8,311 nucleotides of DNA, taken from Acidimicrobiia bacterium (GTDB lineage Bacteria; Actinomycetota; Acidimicrobiia; Acidimicrobiales; Ilumatobacteraceae). Made by a program: the position numbers and the translations under genes. The notes beneath the pieces were generated by a model. The model did not search any database, was not told where the DNA came from, and saw only the letters and a program-made list of their open reading frames with translations. Positions within the stretch are counted from its first letter, which is position 1. Each line of letters opens with the position of its first letter. Positions 1 through 5,758 of the stretch are shown in pieces. The stretch covers positions 1-8,311 of the forward strand of contig JACDGA010000069.1 of the NCBI GenBank assembly GCA_013815505.1, written 5' to 3'.

Positions 1-119
1 ACGCCATGGGCTACGAGATCGACGAGGCCGAGGTCGTGTACTGGGGCCTGTGCCCCGACTGTCAGGCCGCACGTGCGGCATCCGATTCCCCCAACACCAT
101 CGAGGAGCAACTCACATGA
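1..119 (+). CDS. Fur-family transcriptional repressor, C-terminal end (partial)
   Basis: Only the last 38 codons are present; the gene enters from the left edge and stops at TGA 117-119. The readable end, AMGYEIDEAEVVYWGLCPDCQ followed by a short variable tail, is the typical C-terminus of Fur-type repressors: a EVVYWG strand and a CPDC pair, which in this family is half of the structural Cys4 zinc site. Fur proteins next to catalase genes usually act as iron- or peroxide-sensing repressors of that catalase (family knowledge). The DNA-binding N-terminus is outside the window, so Fur, PerR and FurA types cannot be told apart. The stop codon overlaps the next start (ATGA), so the two genes are surely co-transcribed and probably translationally coupled. 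Confidence 0.85.
   Translation, partial: AMGYEIDEAEVVYWGLCPDCQAARAASDSPNTIEEQLT
102..107 (+). promoter_or_regulatory. Ribosome binding site of the catalase gene
   Basis: GAGGAG lies 8 bases before ATG 116, inside the last codons of the Fur gene. It decides the catalase start in favour of ATG 116 over an in-frame ATG at 50, which would encode a 22-residue extension that merely reads the Fur coding sequence in another frame. Confidence 0.7.
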
Positions 120-1702
120 GTGACACCACCAACGGCGAGAACCAGCCGAAGGGGCCCGCCACCACCACCAACGCGGGTATCCCGGTTCAGAGTGACGAGC
201 ACTCGCTGACCGCCGGCAGCAACGGGCCGATCCTGCTACAGGACCACTACCTGCTCGAGAAGATGGCGCAGTTCAACCGCGAGCGCGTGCCCGAGCGGGT
301 CGTGCACGCCAAGGGCGGCGGTGCGTTCGGCACGTTCACCGCCACCCACGACATCACGCAGTACACGAAGGCCGCCGTGTTCAAGCCCGGCACCGAGACG
401 GAGATGCTCGCCCGCTTCTCCACCGTCGCCGGCGAGGCCGGCAGCCCCGACACGTGGCGTGACCCGCGCGGCTTCGCGCTGAAGTTCTACACGACCGAGG
501 GCAACTGGGACATGGTGGGCAACAACACGCCCGTGTTCTTCGTCCGCGACACGATCAAGTTTTCCGACTTCATCCACTCGCAGAAGCGGATGCCGGCGTC
601 CCACCTGCGTGACAACAACATGCAGTGGGACTTCTGGACTGGTTCGCCCGAGTCGGCGCACCAGGTGACGTGGCTGATGGGCGATCGCGGCATCCCCAAG
701 ACGTGGCGCCACATGAACGGCTACAGCTCGCACACCTACAGCCTCGTCAACGAGGCGGGCGAGAAGTTCTGGGTGAAGTTCCACTTCAAGACGGATCAGG
801 GCATCGACTTCCTCACTCAGGACGAGGCCGACGAGCTCGCCGGGCAGGACTCCGATTTCCACATCCGCGACCTCTACGACTCGATCGATCGTGGCGAGCA
901 CCCGTCGTGGACGCTGAAGGTGCAGATCATGCCGTTCGAGGACGCCAAGGCGTATCGCTTCAACCCGTTCGACCTGACGAAGGTGTGGCCGCACGGCGAC
1001 TACCCGTTGATCGAGGTCGGCAAGATGGTGCTCAACCGCAACCCGGCGAACTACCACACCGACATCGAGCAGGCGTCGTTCGAGCCCTCCAACCTCGTTC
1101 CCGGCATGGGCGCCAGCCCCGACAAGATGCTGCAGGGTCGCTTGTTCTCCTATCCGGACACGCACCGCTACCGCATCGGCCCGAACTACATGGACCTGCC
1201 CGTCAACCAGGCGAAGGCAGCGACGGTGAACACATACTCCAAGGACGGCCCGATGCGCTTCACGCACACCGGCGACCAGCCGGTGTACGCGCCCAACTCC
1301 TACAGCGGCCCCGCAGCCGATCCATCCAAGTTCGCCGAGCCGATGTTCGAGCTCGACGGCGAGATGATCCGCGCCGCGCATGCCCTCCATCCCGAGGACG
1401 ACGACTTCGGTCAGGCCGGCACGATGGTGCGCGAGGTGCTGAACGACGAGCAGCGTGACCGGCTGTCGAGCAACATCGCAGGCCACGCCGCCAACGGTGT
1501 GAGCGAGATGATCCTCGGGCGCGTCTTCCAGTACTGGCGCAACGTCGACGCCGCCCTCGGCGCCGAGGTCGAGCGCAAGACCCGCGAGACCATCGCTGAT
1601 GCCGAGGCCAAGGGCGTCATGGTCGCGCAGGACGACAAGGTCGTTCCCGAGCAGGAGGACTCCGAGGCGACCTCGCAAGAGAGCGTCGGCGTCGGCGAGT
1701 GA
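116..1702 (+). CDS. katA: Monofunctional heme catalase
   Basis: A complete 528-residue protein that should convert hydrogen peroxide to water and oxygen in the cytoplasm. The fingerprints are clear: distal His64 in VVHAKGGGAFGTF, RFSTVAGEAGSPDTWRDPRG from about residue 100, distal Asn137 in DMVGNNTPVFF, and the proximal heme ligand Tyr346 in RLFSYPDTHRYRIGPN. The spacing of these residues matches that of mammalian and bacterial catalases. The length fits the small-subunit class; there is no C-terminal flavodoxin-like domain, and the last 20 residues form an acidic low-complexity tail. The first 30 residues are polar and variable, with no signal peptide. The start at ATG 116 overlaps the Fur-family stop and has a good ribosome binding site, so expression is probably under the control of that upstream repressor. 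The symbol katA is used in the generic sense. Confidence 0.96.
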   Translation: MSDTTNGENQPKGPATTTNAGIPVQSDEHSLTAGSNGPILLQDHYLLEKMAQFNRERVPERVVHAKGGGAFGTFTATHDITQYTKAAVFKPGTETEMLARFSTVAGEAGSPDTWRDPRGFALKFYTTEGNWDMVGNNTPVFFVRDTIKFSDFIHSQKRMPASHLRDNNMQWDFWTGSPESAHQVTWLMGDRGIPKTWRHMNGYSSHTYSLVNEAGEKFWVKFHFKTDQGIDFLTQDEADELAGQDSDFHIRDLYDSIDRGEHPSWTLKVQIMPFEDAKAYRFNPFDLTKVWPHGDYPLIEVGKMVLNRNPANYHTDIEQASFEPSNLVPGMGASPDKMLQGRLFSYPDTHRYRIGPNYMDLPVNQAKAATVNTYSKDGPMRFTHTGDQPVYAPNSYSGPAADPSKFAEPMFELDGEMIRAAHALHPEDDDFGQAGTMVREVLNDEQRDRLSSNIAGHAANGVSEMILGRVFQYWRNVDAALGAEVERKTRETIADAEAKGVMVAQDDKVVPEQEDSEATSQESVGVGE

Positions 1703-1767
1703 GCTGACGCTTCAGACTCTCCCGTCGGTCATCGGACATGGCCCGGCGGCGAGCAAGGATTTCACGA
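1703..1767. other. Intergenic spacer after catalase, nothing recognised
   Basis: This lies between the catalase stop and the coding-like remnant that follows. I see no convincing stem-loop with a T-run, promoter or start codon. Confidence 0.4.
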
Positions 1768-1881
1768 GGTGGTCATCCGACGATCACGGACGCCGCGCTG
1801 CACGAGATCGGCGACAGTCTGGCGACGACAGAGGTCGACGGGACGACGCTGTGGTTCGACGGCCATGAAGCGTCGAAACGC
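1768..1881 (+). pseudogene. Possible remnant of an unidentified coding sequence
   Basis: Read in the frame of position 1768 the stretch gives a protein-like phrase, TDAALHEIGDSLATTEVDG then TTLWFDGHEASKRLPG, with mostly G or C at third codon positions, as in the real genes around it. It has no good start codon: the open frame begins upstream at ATG 1738, but those first codons do not look coding. The frame continues only as antisense of gpsA, whose stop lies at 1882-1884. It could be the 5' or internal scrap of a lost gene cut off by a rearrangement at the gpsA end. I do not recognise a family, and chance cannot be excluded over fewer than 40 codons. Confidence 0.3.
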
Positions 1882-2874
1882 CTACCCGGGGTCGAGCTCG
1901 TGGCCAGGACGCAGGCGCAGGCCACGGTAAGCCTTGTCGGCGCTCGCCCGTCCGGACACGACCTTGGAGATCTCGTCGCACACCGGCATCGGCACGTCGA
2001 CCTTCTTGGCGAGCTGGCGAGCCGTGCTCGCGGTCTTCACGCCCTCGGCGACCATTGACATCTCGGCGATGATCTCGTCGAGCTTGCGACCCTTGCCGAG
2101 CTCCTCACCGACGTGGCGGTTGCGGCTGTGCGGGCTGATGCAGGTCGTCACGAGATCGCCCATGCCGGCGAGTCCGGCGAACGTGGCCGGCTCACCGCCG
2201 AGCGCGGCGCCGAGACGCGTCAGCTCGGCGAGCCCTCGGGTCATCACCATCGCTCGCGTGTTGTCCCCGACGCCGAGGCCCTGGGCGATGCCGCAGGCGA
2301 TCGCGACGACGTTCTTCAGTGCTCCACCGAGCTCGCACCCGATGACATCGTGGTTCGTGTACACGCGGAAGAGTCCACGGCTGATCACCTTCTGGATCGC
2401 CGCTGCGACGGAGAGGTCGTTGGTGGCGATGACGCTCGCCGCAGCCTGGCCCGCCATGATCTCCCTGGCGATGTTGGGCCCTGTGAGCGCAGCGACGGGG
2501 TGACCCGGCAGCTCGTCGGCGATCACCTCGGTCATGCGCAGCAGCGACTTCTGCTCGAGTCCCTTCGAGAGGCTGACGATGGGGATCCACGGGTGGACCC
2601 AACGCTTCGCCTCCTTCATCGTGTCCCGCACTCCGGCGGTCGGCACGCCGACGATCAGCAGTTCCGCGTGACGCAGCGCCTGCTCGAGATCGGACGTCGC
2701 GACGACACCCTTCGCCAACTCGAACCCCGAGAGGTAGGTCTCGTTCGTACGGTTGTCGTTGATCTCGTCGGCCGTCTCGGCTCGGCGGGCCCAGAGCATC
2801 GTGTCGTTGCGGTTGCAGACGAGATTGGCGACGGTTGTTCCCCAGGACCCCGCCCCCAGCACAGTCACTTGCAT
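1882..2874 (-). CDS. gpsA: NAD(P)H-dependent glycerol-3-phosphate dehydrogenase
   Basis: A 330-residue protein, the normal length, that reduces dihydroxyacetone phosphate to sn-glycerol 3-phosphate, the backbone of phospholipids. The Rossmann loop GAGSWG is at residues 7-12, SLSKGLE with Lys104 follows, and the family core CELGGALKNVVAIACGIAQG covers about 180-199, with Lys187 in the position of the catalytic lysine. GMGDLVTTC starts near 237 and SRNR (250-253) is the usual substrate and cofactor contact region. The start ATG at 2874 puts the first beta strand (MQVTVLGAG) at the N-terminus, as expected; no strong ribosome binding site precedes it. It lies 25 bases after the TetR gene in the same direction, so it may be read from the same transcript, although an internal promoter is likely for such a core gene. 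It converges on katA. Confidence 0.96.
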   Translation of the reverse strand: MQVTVLGAGSWGTTVANLVCNRNDTMLWARRAETADEINDNRTNETYLSGFELAKGVVATSDLEQALRHAELLIVGVPTAGVRDTMKEAKRWVHPWIPIVSLSKGLEQKSLLRMTEVIADELPGHPVAALTGPNIAREIMAGQAAASVIATNDLSVAAAIQKVISRGLFRVYTNHDVIGCELGGALKNVVAIACGIAQGLGVGDNTRAMVMTRGLAELTRLGAALGGEPATFAGLAGMGDLVTTCISPHSRNRHVGEELGKGRKLDEIIAEMSMVAEGVKTASTARQLAKKVDVPMPVCDEISKVVSGRASADKAYRGLRLRPGHELDPG

Positions 2875-2899
2875 CGGCGGCCACGCTACGCCGTCGTGA

Positions 2900-3520
2900 T
2901 CACCCCACCGGTACGCGCGCTCCGGCCAGCGCCTCACGCACGCTGCGCGCCACCGCCCTGCCCACCGTGCGGATCGGTTCGGCGTCGTGCGACGTGCGGG
3001 CGAGGAGGAACGCGCCCTCAATGGCGCAGAAGAGCTCGACGGAGAGCTCCCTCGCCCTCCCGACGTCGATGCCTGCCGCCACGAATTGGCGTTCCATGAC
3101 GCGCAACCAGGACTCGAACGCCTCGTCGGCCGCCTGGCGCATCGTGTCGCTCGTGGCGGCGATCTCACCGGCGATGGTGGCGATCGGACAGGCGTCGACG
3201 AACGCCGTCGATTCCACGAACGCCGCCGCTTCGTCGAAGAACGTCTGCGTCGCATCGCCGAGGTCGGCGCCATCGACGTAGAACGCCTCGACGAGCTCGC
3301 GGTAGGCGACGCCACCGCGCCGGATGGTCTCGGCGCCGACCTCTTCCTTGCCGCCCGGGAAGTGGTGGTAGAGCGAACCGAACGGCGCCGCAGCCGCGAC
3401 GAGGATCGCCTTGATCCCCGTCCCCGCATAGCCGTAGCGCCGCATCTGCTCGAGGCTGGCGGCCAGGATCCGCTCGCGTGCGGGAGGGCGCTTCGGGGGC
3501 GGTGGCGACGTCTGGATCAC
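2900..3520 (-). CDS. TetR-family transcriptional repressor, LmrA/YxaF type
   Basis: A 206-residue protein with an N-terminal TetR helix-turn-helix (about residues 13-60: RERILAASLEQMRRYGYAGT, then the recognition region ending FGSLYHHFPGGKEE). The C-terminal part, containing ESWLRVMERQFVAAG and ELFCAIEGAFLLARTSHDAEPI, resembles the ligand-binding domain of the LmrA/YxaF branch, which senses small aromatic or drug-like compounds in known members. I chose GTG at 3520 because it overlaps the stop of the preceding gene (GTGA); the open frame extends upstream to ATG 3616, but those 32 residues are a shadow of the SnoaL-like gene and lie ahead of the normal TetR start. The palindrome at 4005-4020, beside the promoter of this pair, is the likely operator, so the protein probably represses itself and its partner. 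Inducer unknown. Confidence 0.9.
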   Translation of the reverse strand: MIQTSPPPPKRPPARERILAASLEQMRRYGYAGTGIKAILVAAAAPFGSLYHHFPGGKEEVGAETIRRGGVAYRELVEAFYVDGADLGDATQTFFDEAAAFVESTAFVDACPIATIAGEIAATSDTMRQAADEAFESWLRVMERQFVAAGIDVGRARELSVELFCAIEGAFLLARTSHDAEPIRTVGRAVARSVREALAGARVPVG

Positions 3521-3987
3521 GCCGTCGCCGGCTCGCGAGCGATGCCGAGCGCCCGGTCCCAGGCGGCGACCTGCTCGGTGTCGAGATAGTCCTCCCAGCG
3601 GCGGATCTTTCCCCACCTCGCCTCGATGAAGATGGCGACCCGGTTCTCGTAGAGCACGTTGCCGTCGTCGTCACGAGCGACGTCCGTGGCGCGAGCGACG
3701 ATGCGGGTGTTCCACGGGCCGCCGTTGATGACGATGTCGTCGATGTCGATCTGCAGCCCGGCGGCGACGAAGCGCTCGGCGAAGGCAACGAGCTCGTCCA
3801 TCCCGCGATGCGTCGTGTGCGGCGCCCGACCCGTTCGTGGCGCCCTGAACTGACCCGACCACGAGTTGTTTCCTGGAAAGGCGAGCTCGGCGTCGTCGGC
3901 CACCGTCTTGCGCAACGGCTCGAAGTTGCCGCGGTTGAGTTCGGCGATCTGGCTGCGGATCTGCCGGCGGATCAGTGCCTTGTACAT
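3517..3987 (-). CDS. SnoaL-like / NTF2-fold protein
   Basis: A 156-residue cytoplasmic protein of the SnoaL / nuclear-transport-factor-2-like superfamily. Its features are a long N-terminal helix (IRRQIRSQIAELNRGNFEPL), an early DAELAFPG strand, the THRGMDELVAFAERF helix near residues 59-73, and the C-terminal RWGKIRRWEDYLDTEQVAAWD, where conserved aromatic and acidic residues line the pocket in relatives. Such proteins bind or convert small hydrophobic molecules (polyketide cyclases, epoxide hydrolases, steroid isomerases), and many are uncharacterised. ATG 3987 has AGGAG six bases upstream. The stop overlaps the TetR start, so the two are coupled; the gene may act on the compound sensed by the repressor, which is inference from context. 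The reaction cannot be named. Confidence 0.8.
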   Translation of the reverse strand: MYKALIRRQIRSQIAELNRGNFEPLRKTVADDAELAFPGNNSWSGQFRAPRTGRAPHTTHRGMDELVAFAERFVAAGLQIDIDDIVINGGPWNTRIVARATDVARDDDGNVLYENRVAIFIEARWGKIRRWEDYLDTEQVAAWDRALGIAREPATA

Positions 3988-3993
3988 CTGTGG

Positions 3994-3998
3994 CTCCT
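3994..3998 (-). promoter_or_regulatory. Ribosome binding site of the SnoaL-like gene
   Basis: AGGAG on the minus strand, six bases before ATG 3987. It fixes the start of the first gene of the SnoaL-TetR pair. Confidence 0.75.
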
Positions 3999-4004
3999 AC
4001 GAAC

Positions 4005-4020
4005 TAGATTGATCGATCTA
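4005..4020. promoter_or_regulatory. Palindromic operator, probable TetR binding site
   Basis: TAGATTGATCGATCTA is a 16-bp palindrome with 14 of 16 positions symmetrical, in AT-rich sequence that stands out from the GC-rich surroundings. Shorter repeats flank it (AACTAG at 4002-4007 and CTAGTT at 4021-4026). It covers the expected transcription start and begins one base past the -10 element of the SnoaL-TetR promoter, where a repressor would block RNA polymerase. The TAGA...TCTA ends resemble operators of LmrA/YxaF-type repressors. Binding by the neighbouring TetR protein is inferred. Confidence 0.7.
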
Positions 4021-4021
4021 C

Positions 4022-4050
4022 TAGTTACCTCGTGGAAGCCTCGTTGTCAA
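4022..4050 (-). promoter_or_regulatory. Promoter of the SnoaL-TetR operon
   Basis: On the minus strand a perfect TTGACA (4050-4045) is followed by a 17-base spacer and TAACTA (4027-4022). The start of transcription would fall near 4015, inside the palindrome, giving a leader of about 28 bases with the AGGAG site near its end. Both the -35 box and the spacing are close to the sigma-70/SigA consensus. Confidence 0.7.
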
Positions 4051-4055
4051 GGTGA

Positions 4056-4391
4056 GCGACGGCACAGGCCCTGCCTCGCGATGAGTATCGGCGCACCGCA
4101 ACGTCGTGTCTCTCGGAAGCGAGGTCAGCGGTGGGCACGACGTTCCTGGCGACGGTACGCCCCGATGGCCGACCCCACATCGTGCCGATCGCCGTCGTGT
4201 TCGTAGACGACGAGGTCACGGACACGGCGCGGTTGGCCGGCGACGGTCAACGGCGACGCTTTTGACGCGCCGTTCAGCGCGCCGACCACGGGTGCCGCCC
4301 CTATACGGTCTACCGAGTGGCACCGACCGTCGCCTTCGCCTTTGGCACGAGCGAGGACACCGTCGCACGAGCGACGCGGTACCGCTTCTGA
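4056..4391 (+). pseudogene. Decayed PPOX-type (FDOR-like) flavin/F420-dependent enzyme
   Basis: In one frame 4077-4218 reads RDEYRRTATSCLSEARSA and then FLATVRPDGRPHIVPIAVVF plus VDDEV, the N-terminal signature of the pyridoxamine-5'-phosphate-oxidase-like split-barrel family. From about 4231 the next frame reads GWPATVNGDAFDAPFSAPTT up to near 4300. The first frame then resumes with YTVYRVAPTVAFAFGTSEDT and ends ATRYRF at TGA 4389-4391, the usual C-terminus of this family. The middle of the barrel, roughly 55-60 residues with the cofactor-contacting strands, is missing at the first junction. A one-base shift lies near 4300, and the original frame meets TGA at 4263-4265. No ATG, GTG or TTG start fits the N-terminus. 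I conclude it is a dead gene with an internal deletion; the ancestor may have used F420, FMN or heme. Its stop overlaps the apparent start of the next gene. Confidence 0.8.
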
Positions 4392-4795
4392 TCCGCTGGA
4401 CACCCGGTCGTGTCGCGGCGATTGCCGTCGGCGGTGCAGTCGGGGCGTCCGGACGGTGGGCCGTCACAACGATCGGCGCCGGGGAGTTCCCGTGGCCGGT
4501 GCTCGTCGTCAACATCGTCGGATCACTCTTGCTGGGCGCGATCCTGGCCGAGCACTCGCAGCGACCGGCCAACCGAATGCTGCTCCACGACGCCGGCGGC
4601 ATCGGGTTCTGCGGCGGGCTCACCACGTTCTCGACGTTCAGTCTCGAGATCGTGGAGTTGATCGATGACGGCGAAACGGCGGTCGCCGCCGTCTACGGAG
4701 TCGTGTCGATCGCCGGCGCGATCGCTGCCGTCGTGGCCGGCGCGGCTGCGGTGCGCCGGGTGCACGCCCGCCGGCCAGCCGAGGAGCGTTCGTGA
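4388..4795 (+). CDS. crcB: Fluoride channel subunit Fluc/CrcB, first copy
   Basis: About 135 residues with four membrane helices, the normal size for Fluc, which exports fluoride passively as an antiparallel dimer. Numbered from CTG 4388, motifs are GGAVGASGRW (15-24), the second helix PWPVLVVNIVGSLLLG with the polar pore residue Asn42, and GFCGGLTTFSTF (73-84) with both Phe-box residues Phe81 and Phe84 and the TT of the central sodium site. The start is unusual. No ATG, GTG or TTG lies in frame between 4292 and 4499; GTG 4292 would add residues that only shadow the PPOX remnant, and GTG 4499 would delete the first helix. CTG 4388 overlaps the PPOX stop (CTGA), so I use it, without a visible ribosome binding site. 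The gene may once have been coupled to translation of the PPOX gene and may now be poorly expressed. The end overlaps the second copy. Confidence 0.85.
   Translation: MIRWTPGRVAAIAVGGAVGASGRWAVTTIGAGEFPWPVLVVNIVGSLLLGAILAEHSQRPANRMLLHDAGGIGFCGGLTTFSTFSLEIVELIDDGETAVAAVYGVVSIAGAIAAVVAGAAAVRRVHARRPAEERS
4781..4786 (+). promoter_or_regulatory. Ribosome binding site of the second crcB
   Basis: GAGGAG lies five bases before GTG 4792, within the last codons of the first crcB gene. It supports the GTG start and tight coupling of the pair. Confidence 0.65.
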
Positions 4796-5142
4796 CGGCG
4801 GCGGTGTTGTTCGTCCTGGCCGCGGCAGCGGGCACCATCGCTCGCGCCGAGATCAACCGCTGGCTGAACCGGCCCAACGGCTTCCCGTTCGGCACGCTCG
4901 TCGTCAACGTCACCGGGTCATTCCTGCTCGGACTTGCGGCCGACATCGCTCCGCCGGCGTTGACGGTGCTCGGTGTCGGCGGCCTTGGTGCCTACACGAC
5001 ATTCTCCGGTCTCGCCGGCGACGCCATCGCACTCGCTGCACGCCGTCGTGCCACCAGCGCGGCCATGTACGTTGCGTTCTCCTGTGTCGGCGGCATCGCC
5101 GCAGCGGCGTGCGGCCTCGCGGTCAGTCGGTCGCTGTCGTAG
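4792..5142 (+). CDS. crcB: Fluoride channel subunit Fluc/CrcB, second copy
   Basis: A 116-residue, four-helix Fluc subunit starting at GTG 4792, which overlaps the stop of the first copy (GTGA). Motifs are AGTIAR (13-18), FPFGTLVVNVTGSFLLG (31-47) with Asn39, and GLGAYTTFSGLAG (64-76). Compared with the first copy the Phe box is incomplete: Phe71 is kept, but the residue in the position of the second Phe is Leu74, and the usual GG before the TT is replaced by AY. Paired, adjacent fluc genes in other bacteria encode heterodimeric channels, so the two products here probably assemble together, with one normal and one altered pore (inference). The last 20 bases overlap the convergent APC gene on the other strand. 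I see no fluoride riboswitch upstream of the pair. Confidence 0.9.
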   Translation: MTAAVLFVLAAAAGTIARAEINRWLNRPNGFPFGTLVVNVTGSFLLGLAADIAPPALTVLGVGGLGAYTTFSGLAGDAIALAARRRATSAAMYVAFSCVGGIAAAACGLAVSRSLS

Positions 5143-5725
5143 GTCGGGAGGGCAGGGCCGCCCTGACGAACCAGATAAGCGCGCCGAGGGCGAGGACGCC
5201 GCCACCGACGAGCACGCTGACCTCCGGCAGCGTGAACGCCAGCAGCGCGCAGCCGGCGACGCCGAGCACCGACAGCATGCAGGGCCAGCGCCGCTGAGCG
5301 GCGGGCAGTGTCCACGCTGCGGCGTTGGCGATGGCGTAGTAGGTCAGTACGGCGAACGAGCTGAACCCGATAGCGCTGCGCAGGTCGGCAACGAGCACGA
5401 GCACGGTCACGGCCGCACCAGCGGCGAGCTCGGCGCGGTGCGGCACGCGATAGTCGGGATGGACTGCGTCGAGCACGCGAGGGAGGTCGCCGTTGGCGGC
5501 CATTGCCGGATAGATCGCGCCGAGCTGTGCCGACGACGTGGCGTTGCAATAGGCAACGACGGCCGCGATCGCCAGTCCGACGAGCAGACCGCTTCCCGCC
5601 GCTCGGGCTGCCGGGCCGATGGCTGCGAACACCCCTGCGCCGATCATCGACCCGAGCCCGATCACCACGGCGTCGAACGTGCCGAGTCGACGCGCGAGTC
5701 GCGATGGCGAATCCGGCTCGGACAC
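5123..5725 (-). pseudogene. APC-superfamily amino acid permease with large internal deletion
   Basis: The open frame codes for 200 residues where complete members have about 420-450. Residues 15-72 are the APC N-terminus: helix 1 with VVIGLGSMIGAGVFAAIGPA and helix 2 to SSAQLGAIYP. The chain then jumps to AMAANGDLPRVLDAVHP (74-90) and VPHRAELAAGAAVTVLVLVADL, which in full-length relatives sit after helix 8, followed by about four more helices (SAIGFSSFAVLTYYAIANAAAWTL and on) to the end. Helices 3-8 are therefore missing, with the join near residues 72-75 (about 5505), and the reading frame is kept. Transport is unlikely because the substrate site needs helices 3, 6 and 8. GTG 5725 is taken as start without a ribosome binding site. 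It may be an in-frame decay product, less likely a working mini-protein. It lies 33 bases after the MerR gene in the same direction. Confidence 0.75.
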
Positions 5726-5739
5726 ATTGGGAGGTTAGA

Positions 5740-5755
5740 TCGGGAGCGCTCTCGA
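5740..5755. promoter_or_regulatory. 16-bp palindrome between MerR and APC genes
   Basis: TCGGGAGCGCTCTCGA has 14 of 16 symmetrical positions and no loop, so it suits a dimeric protein better than a terminator hairpin, and no T-run follows. It lies 15-30 bases upstream of the APC start. Its function is unknown; it may be an operator or chance. Confidence 0.3.
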
Positions 5756-5758
5756 GTC

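Noticed and set aside
50..115. Catalase start at ATG 50
   Set aside because: It lies inside the Fur-family coding sequence, adds unlike residues, and ATG 116 has both a ribosome binding site and a stop-start overlap.
236..1678. A 480-codon open frame antisense to the catalase gene
   Set aside because: It is the complement of a strongly coding, GC-rich gene. The catalase frame has every family motif; the antisense product is low-complexity with no recognisable domain.
1703..1881. Rho-independent terminator between the convergent katA and gpsA genes
   Set aside because: No stem-loop followed by a T-run on either strand.
2875..3429. N-terminal extension of gpsA into the TetR gene
   Set aside because: The extension is Arg/Ser-rich shadow sequence; the Rossmann strand begins immediately after ATG 2874.
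4106..4387. N-terminal extension of the first crcB from ATG 4106
   Set aside because: The extra 94 residues are Arg-rich out-of-frame readings of the PPOX remnant, and Fluc proteins have no such domain.
4028..4387. Fluoride riboswitch upstream of the crcB pair
   Set aside because: The stretch is explained by the PPOX remnant, and I could not find the conserved pseudoknot sequence. A covariance-model search would settle it.
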